From Actinomycetota bacterium (GTDB taxonomy: Bacteria > Margulisbacteria > Marinamargulisbacteria > GCA-2716485), in NCBI GenBank assembly GCA_002716485.1, contig PBBE01000047.1, positions 1 through 47,644 on the forward strand: a DNA stretch of 47,644 nt, given 5' to 3'. Shown here piece by piece: positions 10,521 through 18,325 of the stretch. The notes beneath the pieces are model-generated. The model was not told the DNA's origin. It made no database searches and was given only the letters and a program-made list of their open reading frames with translations. The position numbers were made by a program, and so were the translations under genes. The first letter of the stretch is position 1. Every line of letters begins with the position of its first letter.

Positions 10521-11513
10521 TCATAGCATGCTGACATGAATTAAGCCGATATTTTGGGGTGAGTCATCTAGTTCTTTGATGTAAATGGGGGCCTGGCAAA
10601 TGGTATGTTTGAGTTCTTTTTTGAGTGTTTCTGCGACATTCTTTTGTTGGGAGTGTGAAATTAAGACACGGTTTACATAGTTGCCTTGGGCTTGAAATTG
10701 GGTGTTAATAATTAGTAGTAATTCGGTTAGTGTGGTTTGAAAGTCGTCAATAATATGGTGGATAGATAAGTGTGGGTTTTTGGCATGAGCGCTATAAATA
10801 ATGTAGTGCTTTTCTAGCTTTTCGGTAATGGCTTCATCGAATGCCGATTGGCGTTTATGCTGAAGGACATAGGATTGATTTTGTTGGATGCCAGCTTGAA
10901 AGATGAGGGGGAGGTGTTTATTGAGTAGTAATTTAAACTCTGATTCTGTTCCATTTTCAAATAAGTATTCAGCTAGAATTTCAATAAGGAGTCCGGTTCC
11001 ACTATAAAATGATCCAGTATTAATGATATGTAGCTTAGATTTAAACTCGGGTGTTTTGGATAATTCTTTTAGTTCATTAAAGTGTGGTGAGTAATGTGGG
11101 GCAGGTAAAATGGCGTAGATCAGATCGACAGTATTGAGTAGTTGGGAAATGCGCTTTTTGATTTGAGTGGGGGTTTCGGGGTTTTTGAGTTGGTGAATTG
11201 GGAAGCGTTTAGGATGAAAAAATGAGAAGAGCACATCTGCTTCGGTTAAGATAGCAATGGTTTTTTCTTGGGGGTCTCTTTTAATGAGTAAGCGTTTGAT
11301 TTCATCTAAATTTAGTTTTTCTGAGGTTTGGTAATGACGAATTTTTTTGATGGTTTCAATATCATTGTCATCAAATAGTCGAACAGACCCTTCGCTTCGT
11401 TTGAGGTGGGGTAATAGTCCAAGTTGGTCATAGTAACGAATGGTTCGTTGGGTAATTCCTAATACTTTAGATAAGTGCCCGATTCGATATAATCCTTTTT
11501 CTTTGATCATCAT
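10521..11513 (-). CDS. MerR-family regulator fused to a degenerate DegV-like domain
   Basis: N-term GLYRIGHLSKVLGITQRTIRYYDQLGLL = MerR HTH; C-term IAILTEADV...LLNTVDLIYAILPAPHYSPHFNEL...LHIINTGSFYSGTGLLIEILAEYLFENG...NRVLISHSQQKNVAETLKKELK follows the DegV order. ATG at 11513 has upstream GGGAG; the 11531 ORF start is probably untranslated. Confidence 0.75.
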   Translation of the reverse strand: MMIKEKGLYRIGHLSKVLGITQRTIRYYDQLGLLPHLKRSEGSVRLFDDNDIETIKKIRHYQTSEKLNLDEIKRLLIKRDPQEKTIAILTEADVLFSFFHPKRFPIHQLKNPETPTQIKKRISQLLNTVDLIYAILPAPHYSPHFNELKELSKTPEFKSKLHIINTGSFYSGTGLLIEILAEYLFENGTESEFKLLLNKHLPLIFQAGIQQNQSYVLQHKRQSAFDEAITEKLEKHYIIYSAHAKNPHLSIHHIIDDFQTTLTELLLIINTQFQAQGNYVNRVLISHSQQKNVAETLKKELKHTICQAPIYIKELDDSPQNIGLIHVSML

Positions 11514-11523
11514 ATACTCCCAA

Positions 11524-11594
11524 TGAGTCAACGCGTTAGTTCAATATGACTCACTATTATGATATATCATAGTGGGTTTGTTGGAAATATTCAA
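11524..11594 (-). promoter_or_regulatory. Promoter with two dyads upstream of the merR-degV gene
   Basis: Minus strand: TTGAAT (11589-11594)-17 nt-TATGAT (11566-11571). cactat/atagtg dyad (11552-11574) overlaps the -10. TGACTCA (11547-11553)/TGAGTCA (11524-11530) inverted pair lies downstream. Confidence 0.55.
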
Positions 11595-12763
11595 AGGTCA
11601 ATATAAATTTCGTTAAGGCTAGTATTCCCATAGGTGGCTTTTGCACTAATATGGAGTTGATGGGCATGTTTGTCTTGGGTATCAATTAAAATAAAGTGGG
11701 GGCCGGCTGGGAGTACTTCTTTAGAAATAATGGTTGAAATCAGGTTTTTTTGTTCATCTAATAGATTAATATTGATTTTTGAGGGCATACTTAAGTTAAA
11801 TTGAAGTTCATTTTGTGGGCGATCAGAGAGACTATTTTGGCGGTGGATACGAGCATGATTAATTTGCGTTTTTAAAGAAAAGTAGGCGCCTTTATGATGC
11901 TGATATAGGCCTAGAAGCCCAAATGAGGGGAGTAATATCATTTTTTTTACAGCAGTTAGATTGAATGAGTTTAGAGGGATTTCTTCTATGAGACTAAAGT
12001 GTTGGCTTCGAATGTCTAGTTGTTGTTTGGATGGGGAAAGTAAGTAGATTCCATGGTGGTAATTGTCTTGGATTTGGGTGTAGGGGATGGGTAGGGGATA
12101 GGATCTGATGGGGATTGAAAATTCATTGAGGTGATGAAAATGAGACTTGGTTAAGACGTATAGTTCATTATTTTCTAGGACGTTAAAGTCGATAATATTG
12201 GGAGACTTTCCTAAATAAAGACTGGTTTTTTGGGGCGGGTGTTGGGGAGCGCTGAGCTTGTATTTATATAAGTCAGGGCCATTGATAATATATAAGTGTT
12301 GATTATTAATTTCGCAAAGAGTTGGGTTTGGTAGGTGTTGACTGAATTGAAACTCAAGGCGATTTAAAAAAGGGCTGGCCTGAAAAATATGGATGATGCC
12401 AGTATCGATAATGGCGACTTGCCCCTGGGTTGATACGCATATTGTTACGGGGTTGTTCAGGGGGTGCTTAATGGGGGCGATTTTTGGTTTAGATAATGGG
12501 GACAGGTAGATAATAAAGGCTTGCTTTGATGTTTGATCGATGCCGGCGGTAAAGGGGATATGCTTTGGCCAAAAGAAAGGTCGTTTTTCTGCCACAATAT
12601 GTTGGGCGGATAAATGATGGATGGCTTGGATATGGTGGGGGAAAAAGTGGGAGTAGAAATCGTGGGCGCTAAATTCAGATTCCAATTCAATGGAGGCTGC
12701 CCATAGTGGTAGACATACAAAGAGCCAGATTAAGTAAATACTATATCTGACGCTTTGTATCAT
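11591..12763 (-). CDS. Secreted hypothetical protein, possible propeller-like body with FlgD-like Ig C-terminal domain
   Basis: Signal peptide YLIWLFVCLPLWA; C-term KININLLDEQKNLISTIISKEVLPAGPHFILIDTQD resembles FlgD-like Ig domains. Confidence 0.55.
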   Translation of the reverse strand: MIQSVRYSIYLIWLFVCLPLWAASIELESEFSAHDFYSHFFPHHIQAIHHLSAQHIVAEKRPFFWPKHIPFTAGIDQTSKQAFIIYLSPLSKPKIAPIKHPLNNPVTICVSTQGQVAIIDTGIIHIFQASPFLNRLEFQFSQHLPNPTLCEINNQHLYIINGPDLYKYKLSAPQHPPQKTSLYLGKSPNIIDFNVLENNELYVLTKSHFHHLNEFSIPIRSYPLPIPYTQIQDNYHHGIYLLSPSKQQLDIRSQHFSLIEEIPLNSFNLTAVKKMILLPSFGLLGLYQHHKGAYFSLKTQINHARIHRQNSLSDRPQNELQFNLSMPSKININLLDEQKNLISTIISKEVLPAGPHFILIDTQDKHAHQLHISAKATYGNTSLNEIYIDL

Positions 12764-12781
12764 TGTTGGTTTATATACTAT

Positions 12782-13105
12782 TTAGATGTGTTTCTGTAGT
12801 TCTTCTTCAAAAGCACTTTCAGATTTGAATCCAACGATTCGAGTAACTTCTTCGCCATTTTTAAATAAGATGCAGCAAGGGATACTTGTGATTTGATAGT
12901 TTTGTGCGATATTGGCATTTTTGTCAGTATCTAGTTTGCAGACCTTGAGTTGACCTTGGAATTTATTACTCATGGCTTCGATGACAGGTGCAAGCATTCG
13001 GCAAGGGCCACACCATTCTGCCCAAAAGTCCACAAGAACGGGTGTTCCAGATTCGTTTTTGACTAGTTCATCGAAGTTGCTTTCAGAAATTTCAGTGACG
13101 CTCAT
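12782..13105 (-). CDS. trxA: Thioredoxin
   Basis: VLVDFWAEWCGPCRMLAPVIE...YQITSIPCCILFKNGE. Confidence 0.97.
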   Translation of the reverse strand: MSVTEISESNFDELVKNESGTPVLVDFWAEWCGPCRMLAPVIEAMSNKFQGQLKVCKLDTDKNANIAQNYQITSIPCCILFKNGEEVTRIVGFKSESAFEEELQKHI

Positions 13106-13212
13106 AGTAGTTCCTCCATTATTAGGGTGTTGATTTAACCCCTTTGTTTCATGTAGATGATTAGTTTTATTTTAATGGGCCTAGACTACTGTGTCTAGTG
13201 TTAAAATATGTT

Positions 13213-14385
13213 TTAGTGCGTGTTAGGGAGATGCCAGCTTGGACTTAGGTGGGGATCTAGTAAGCTGATATATTCTTGTTGGACATAAGTGTCGGTCATT
13301 CCAGAGATATAATCAGCAATGAGTCTCATTTGTTTTTTAGGTTGGGTATTAATTTGGTGTTGGATCGATAATGGTAGGGTTTTGGTATCCTCATTAAATA
13401 AATGAAATAGATGTTGGATCAATTGTTGACCTTTTTTATTCATTCGGTAGATATGTGGATGTAAATAGAAGTGTTTGTAAAGATATTTTCGAAGTTTTTG
13501 GTTCTTTTTTTTCATATTGCTAGAAAACTCAATGATATTATTATTAACCGTTTGGATATCTTGAATAGAGTGGAGTTGGTGTTGTTTAATGCTCGCTTTT
13601 GATTGCTCACATACATCCATTACTTGGGCGGAAATAATATGGCTGTTAATGAGGTGTTGTTGTTCGTGGGTGGCAAGGTCTTGGTAGTCTTTTTGGATGC
13701 ATGCTTTGGCATCGTGCCATAATTCAATTTCATTATCGAGGTGGGACTCATTAAGGATTTGTGCATTTAAGCCATCGTCAAGATCACGGTTGTTATAAGC
13801 AATTTCATCGGCGATATTGACGACTTGGGCTTCTAGGGTGGTTATGCTATTGGAGGTGATTTCAGGAGGACTGTCCCAGGCCGTTTTATGTTTCATGAGT
13901 CCAAATAATGTTTCTTGAGATAGGTTAAGGCCAGGAAAATGGGGGTATTTCTTTTCTAATTTGGTTACAATTCGTAGTGACTGAATGTTATGTTCGTAGC
14001 CGCCATTGTCTGCCATTAGGGTATTCAGAATGGTTTCACCAGAGTGACCAAAAGGAGGGTGCCCTAGGTCATGGGATAGGGCGATGGCTTCACAAAGATC
14101 TTCGTTGAGCCCTAATAGTCGGGCAATGTGACGGGAGATTTGTGCGACCTCTAGGGAATGGGTGAGTCGGGATCGATAATGATCATTTTCGGTGGATAGA
14201 AAGACTTGGGTTTTGTGTTTGAGACGACGAAATGCTTTTGAATGAATAATTCGGTCACGGTCTCTTTGAAAACAAGTTCGTGTTGGCGATGCTGTATCTT
14301 TAAAGTATCGCCCTAAAGAGGATTTACTTTTCACCGCATATGGCTTAAGTAGTGTGTCTTCAATTGATTCGAAATATTCCCGCAT
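13213..14385 (-). CDS. dgt: Deoxyguanosinetriphosphate triphosphohydrolase-like protein (HD domain)
   Basis: RDRDRIIHSKAFRRLKHKTQVF...RSRLTHSLEVAQI...ALSHDLGHPPFGHSGE...NIADEIAYNNRDLDD. Confidence 0.94.
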   Translation of the reverse strand: MREYFESIEDTLLKPYAVKSKSSLGRYFKDTASPTRTCFQRDRDRIIHSKAFRRLKHKTQVFLSTENDHYRSRLTHSLEVAQISRHIARLLGLNEDLCEAIALSHDLGHPPFGHSGETILNTLMADNGGYEHNIQSLRIVTKLEKKYPHFPGLNLSQETLFGLMKHKTAWDSPPEITSNSITTLEAQVVNIADEIAYNNRDLDDGLNAQILNESHLDNEIELWHDAKACIQKDYQDLATHEQQHLINSHIISAQVMDVCEQSKASIKQHQLHSIQDIQTVNNNIIEFSSNMKKKNQKLRKYLYKHFYLHPHIYRMNKKGQQLIQHLFHLFNEDTKTLPLSIQHQINTQPKKQMRLIADYISGMTDTYVQQEYISLLDPHLSPSWHLPNTH

Positions 14386-14397
14386 TGCGGATCCCCT

Positions 14398-15207
14398 TTA
14401 GTTCAAATCGTATCGTAAAAATTGTTCAATGCTTGTGTTGGCAGGCAATACTTGCTTGATTTGTTTTTTATCGTCTTTAACAAAGGCTTGTTCCAAAAGA
14501 CAAGATTCTTTGTAAAATTTATTGATTCTTCCTTGTACAATTTTATCTAAGATTTGTTCCGGTTTCCCTTCATTTAGGGCCTGGGTTTTAATAATTTCTT
14601 TTTCGTTGTCCAGAATGGTGTTAGGGACTTCACTGGGGTCTAAGTAAGATGGGTTGCTAGCAGCGATGTGCATGGCAATATCTTTACTTGTTTCTTGGTC
14701 AATATCATTATTAAATTTTACTACTACGCCAATTTTTCCGTTCATATGAATATAGCTAGTAACGTGGGGGGTGTCTGTAATTACTTTGGTATTATTAACG
14801 GAGATATTTTCACCGAGCTTTAATACATATGAGGCCAAATAGTCTTTTAGTGGTTGGTTGTCGATACTAAGAGAGTTGATGGCGTCCTCAGAATCAATAT
14901 TGTGTTCAATAGCCGCTTTGGCAATGCGCTCTCCAAGTTGGATAAAAGCATCATTGTTGGCTACAAAATCGGTTTCACAGTTTAGTTCAAAGATAATGCT
15001 TCTTTGGGTTGATGTTTCAATAAAAATTCGACCTTGGTTGGCGGACCGGTCTGCTTTTTTATTGGCTTTGGCGAGTCCTCTTTCTCTAAGAATATTAATG
15101 GCTGAATCGATATCGCCATTGGATTCAGATAAGGCGCGTTTGCACTCCATTAATCCGACCCCTGTTTTTTCACGTAAGGATTTAACTTGTGATGCGGTGA
15201 TTTCCAT
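14398..15207 (-). CDS. tsf: Translation elongation factor Ts
   Basis: VKSLREKTGVGLMECKRALSESNGDIDSAINILRERGLAKANKKADR...ELNCETDFVANN. Confidence 0.97.
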   Translation of the reverse strand: MEITASQVKSLREKTGVGLMECKRALSESNGDIDSAINILRERGLAKANKKADRSANQGRIFIETSTQRSIIFELNCETDFVANNDAFIQLGERIAKAAIEHNIDSEDAINSLSIDNQPLKDYLASYVLKLGENISVNNTKVITDTPHVTSYIHMNGKIGVVVKFNNDIDQETSKDIAMHIAASNPSYLDPSEVPNTILDNEKEIIKTQALNEGKPEQILDKIVQGRINKFYKESCLLEQAFVKDDKKQIKQVLPANTSIEQFLRYDLN

Positions 15208-16280
15208 TATGACTTGTCTCCCTTTTCACTAGATTTTGATTCTGAGGTAGCTGCTTTTTTTACAGATGCTTCTTTTTTAGGTGCCTTTTCCTCTTTATTA
15301 GTGCTGGCTTTATCGGGTGCTATATTGGCGGTGGTTTCTTTTTCTTTGCTGGGGGCTGGTGTTGCTTTTTTGCTAGTGCTGGGGGTGTCATTTGTTTTTT
15401 TGTCAGGGCTAGTTTTAGAACCGTCTTTTTTGGTCTCGGCAGCGCTTGTTTTTTCGCTATCTTTTTTTTCAGTATCTTGGTTTTGTTGGTGAACAATTGG
15501 GTTTTCTTGTCCATTGGTGACGGCCTTTCTCATGACAGAGCATAATAACCGAATCGCTCTAATGGCGTCATCATTTGCCGGGATTGGGTAGGTGATGTTT
15601 TCTGGGTTGACATTAGTGTCGACTAAAGCAATTACAGGGATATTAAGTCGCTGAGCTTCTTTAAGAGCCAGGTGCTCTTTTTTGATATCTACAATAAATA
15701 CAGCAGAAGGGAGGCTACCCATGTGTTTGATTCCGTTGAGATAGTAGCTTAATCGCTCATATTTTTTAAGAATTTTAGCGGACTCTTTTTTACCCAAGGT
15801 TTCAAAGATGCCATCGTCTTTCATTTTTTCATATTTTTTTAGTTTTTGGACACTTTTTACTAAGGTTTGGTTATTGGTGAGTGTGCCACCTAACCAGCGA
15901 TGGTTAACATAGGGCATGCTGCATTTGGTTGCTTCGTCTTCAATGGCTTCTAAGGCTTGTTTTTTGGTTCCTACAAACATAATAGAGCCATTGTTTCGGC
16001 ATACATTATAAACAAAATAATAGGCGTTTTTGAGTAATTTGAGTGTTTGTTGAAGATCAATAACGTGAATGCCATTTCGAGAGGTGAAAATATAAGGTTT
16101 CATTTTGGGATTCCATCGTTTGGTCTGATGTCCAAAATGAACGCCACATTCAAGTAGGTCTCTCATGCTGACAATGCTATCAAATTGGGATCCTTTTTTA
16201 GGGGCAGTCTCGTTACTTGTCGTTGTGGTTTCACCTTTGTTAGTTTCTAACGTATTGGTTGTTTCTTTGGTTGTTGTCAT
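15207..16280 (-). CDS. rpsB: 30S ribosomal protein S2 with N- and C-terminal extensions
   Basis: Core MRDLLECGVHFGHQTKRWNPKMKPYIF...FVGTKKQA...HRWLGGTLTNNQT...PVIALVDTN. Stop overlaps the tsf start by 1 nt. Confidence 0.97.
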   Translation of the reverse strand: MTTTKETTNTLETNKGETTTTSNETAPKKGSQFDSIVSMRDLLECGVHFGHQTKRWNPKMKPYIFTSRNGIHVIDLQQTLKLLKNAYYFVYNVCRNNGSIMFVGTKKQALEAIEDEATKCSMPYVNHRWLGGTLTNNQTLVKSVQKLKKYEKMKDDGIFETLGKKESAKILKKYERLSYYLNGIKHMGSLPSAVFIVDIKKEHLALKEAQRLNIPVIALVDTNVNPENITYPIPANDDAIRAIRLLCSVMRKAVTNGQENPIVHQQNQDTEKKDSEKTSAAETKKDGSKTSPDKKTNDTPSTSKKATPAPSKEKETTANIAPDKASTNKEEKAPKKEASVKKAATSESKSSEKGDKS

Positions 16281-16350
16281 AATTCATTCTCAACTTTGTT
16301 TATTCTTGTGATTTATAACTTTTATTTACTACTTAACACAAGTAAGACAG

Positions 16351-16380
16351 ATTTTACTCTTATACTTACTTTATCGTCAA
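16351..16380 (-). promoter_or_regulatory. Putative rpsB-tsf promoter
   Basis: Minus strand TTGACG (16375-16380)-18 nt-TAAAAT (16351-16356). Confidence 0.45.
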
Positions 16381-16484
16381 GGGTCGATGAGCCTAATGGT
16401 GTTGGTGTGCATTTGTAAAGGTCTAATTTTTAACTAGAGTGTTTTGAAGCAGCTATGTTACTATAAATATTTAGTGTTACGGTT

Positions 16485-16513
16485 TTGTTAACAATATATT
16501 GGGCATTTATAAG
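16485..16513 (+). promoter_or_regulatory. Putative promoter of the double-receiver response regulator
   Basis: TTGTTA-17 nt-TATAAG. Confidence 0.35.
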
Positions 16514-16545
16514 GTATAAGAGCTATAGTATGAAGGGGTTATTTG

Positions 16546-17790
16546 ATGGATAAGCCATTGGTATTGCTAATACATGGGGTAGACTCAGATTGTCAGGAGT
16601 TTGATCGGTATTTAACGTCTTATCAGCTGATGTCAGCAACGTCTTATCAAGAGGGTCGTCGGTTATTTGAGCAACATTTTTTTAATATTAGGGTAGTGGT
16701 TATTGATTTAGGGGTTGAGGATGGGCAAGGGGCTTCTATGGTTGAGGATTTACGTGCCATTAGTAGCCTTCCTGAAGTGATTGTTTGTTCGGAACAAAAA
16801 GATGTGAATGTGGCGGTTCATTGTATGAAGGTTGGGGCCTTTGATTATTTAGTCAGCCCATTTAGTTCAGAAATGATTCAACAGTCGGTGTTTTCAGCCT
16901 TGGACAATATGGACTATTTAAAGAAAATCCAAGAGTTTTCTCATTCTCAATTACTCTCCCAGGTTTCATTAGAAAAGCGGCTTCGTGAGTCGACCCAGCT
17001 ACGGGGTCAAAAGCTCAAAGACGATGCCTCTTTAGATGTGGCGGATTTATTGGATTTTTTTCCACATCCTGATTCAAGGGACCCCAAATTTGATGCCCAT
17101 CTTCAAGGGCTGGTGAAGCAGCGTTTAAAAGAAGAGCATGAAAAAAACGGAAAAGCCAAGATTTTATTGGTAGAAGATGAGCATGTGTATCGTGCCATGA
17201 TGAAGACGATGTTGACGGACCTTTATGATGTTTATGAAGCCGATACTCTGGATGGGGCGGTGGAGCAGTTGTCTTCGTCAGTTCAGTTTGATGTGGTGCT
17301 ATTGGATATTTTTTTACCGGATGGTTTAGGGACGGACCTGTTGCCTAAAATTGACGATTATCAGTCTGATGTCGAGGTTATTATTGTTACCGCCTTTGAT
17401 TTAATTGATAAGGCTGTTCAGTCGATTCGTGGGGGTGCATCGGATTACTTGAATAAACCAGTATTAAAAGAAGATATATTGAAGCGGGTTAAGGGGGCCT
17501 TGGATCGAAAATATTTGCGACAGATATTGCCTCAGATTCGAGATGATTTTGTTGAGAATAGGTTGACATCGGATGAGAAGTGTGGGATTCTTGATCGCCT
17601 ATCCGAGAGTCGAAGAGAGTCTGGTAAGACGATTTTAATGAAAGATATCTATGATATTTTTCGTAATTTACGACAGACCTTTATTCCGGATAGTGTTGCT
17701 GTTCCTGATAGTGTTTTAAAAAATGGCTTAAAGGGATTTGTGGATTCTTTAGAGCAACGGTTTTCGACCCCAGAGCTCACTGATTTATAA
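16546..17790 (+). CDS. Response regulator with two receiver domains and no recognisable DNA-binding output
   Basis: REC1 LVLLIHGVDSD...VVVIDLGVEDGQG...; REC2 KILLVEDEHVYR...DVVLLDIFLPDGLGTDLL...VIIVTAFD...DYLNKPV. C-term helical, no HTH seen. Confidence 0.88.
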   Translation: MDKPLVLLIHGVDSDCQEFDRYLTSYQLMSATSYQEGRRLFEQHFFNIRVVVIDLGVEDGQGASMVEDLRAISSLPEVIVCSEQKDVNVAVHCMKVGAFDYLVSPFSSEMIQQSVFSALDNMDYLKKIQEFSHSQLLSQVSLEKRLRESTQLRGQKLKDDASLDVADLLDFFPHPDSRDPKFDAHLQGLVKQRLKEEHEKNGKAKILLVEDEHVYRAMMKTMLTDLYDVYEADTLDGAVEQLSSSVQFDVVLLDIFLPDGLGTDLLPKIDDYQSDVEVIIVTAFDLIDKAVQSIRGGASDYLNKPVLKEDILKRVKGALDRKYLRQILPQIRDDFVENRLTSDEKCGILDRLSESRRESGKTILMKDIYDIFRNLRQTFIPDSVAVPDSVLKNGLKGFVDSLEQRFSTPELTDL

Positions 17791-17844
17791 CTTTAGTTGC
17801 AGGTGGATTAGAACTTTAGCCCTATTTATATTTTAAATAAAGTG

Positions 17845-17873
17845 TTGACAGATGAATGGATTTGGTGTAAATT
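17845..17873 (+). promoter_or_regulatory. Putative sigma70-type promoter for the 17942-27987 operon
   Basis: TTGACA (17845-17850)-17 nt-TAAATT (17868-17873). Confidence 0.5.
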
Positions 17874-17941
17874 TGTTTTTTGTTACGTTTATGTTTGTTT
17901 TATGTGTTTTATAACAAAATTGAAAGGGAGGTTTTTAATAT

Positions 17942-18265
17942 ATGAACGTATATGGTAAAGTGCTCCGGTCAAGTAGTAGTGACTCTAAAGTAGGTTATGG
18001 AGCAATGGAAAGCCTTCGAAGTGCAGCCGATGTTGCGACGAAGCTTGTTTCTGATGATTTAGATGAACTTGCTTCTGATGATAAAGATAAAAAAGAATCC
18101 CCTGGAGGTAGCCCCGTTGCGGATATTTTGAATCAAATGCAACTAGAGCAAAGCTCAGTGGAACTTCGATCATATGACGATCAGTTATTTGAATTGCGAA
18201 TGGAGGAGGCACAAAAGATTTTTAGATCGAGTGAGATTTGGTTTGGTTCGAGTCCGTCTGAATAA
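17942..18265 (+). CDS. Hypothetical small acidic protein (107 aa)
   Basis: GGGAGG about 10 nt upstream of ATG; same strand as and adjacent to the following giant ORF; no recognised family. Confidence 0.65.
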   Translation: MNVYGKVLRSSSSDSKVGYGAMESLRSAADVATKLVSDDLDELASDDKDKKESPGGSPVADILNQMQLEQSSVELRSYDDQLFELRMEEAQKIFRSSEIWFGSSPSE

Positions 18266-18325
18266 TTAATACTGCATAATTTGGTTTTATTTTTAAAGAT
18301 TATTTGAATGCAAGGGGATCTCTAA

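Noticed and set aside
13213-14385. dgt-like HD protein as an anti-phage dNTPase
   Set aside because: Located in a housekeeping run (trxA, tsf, rpsB) with no defence neighbours; more simply a general dGTPase.
14858-15232. Plus-strand 124-aa ORF antisense to tsf
   Set aside because: Overlaps a confidently identified conserved gene; no RBS or family support.
15214-15492. Plus-strand ORF opposite the rpsB tail
   Set aside because: Antisense artefact of the low-complexity Lys/Ser/Thr tail of S2.
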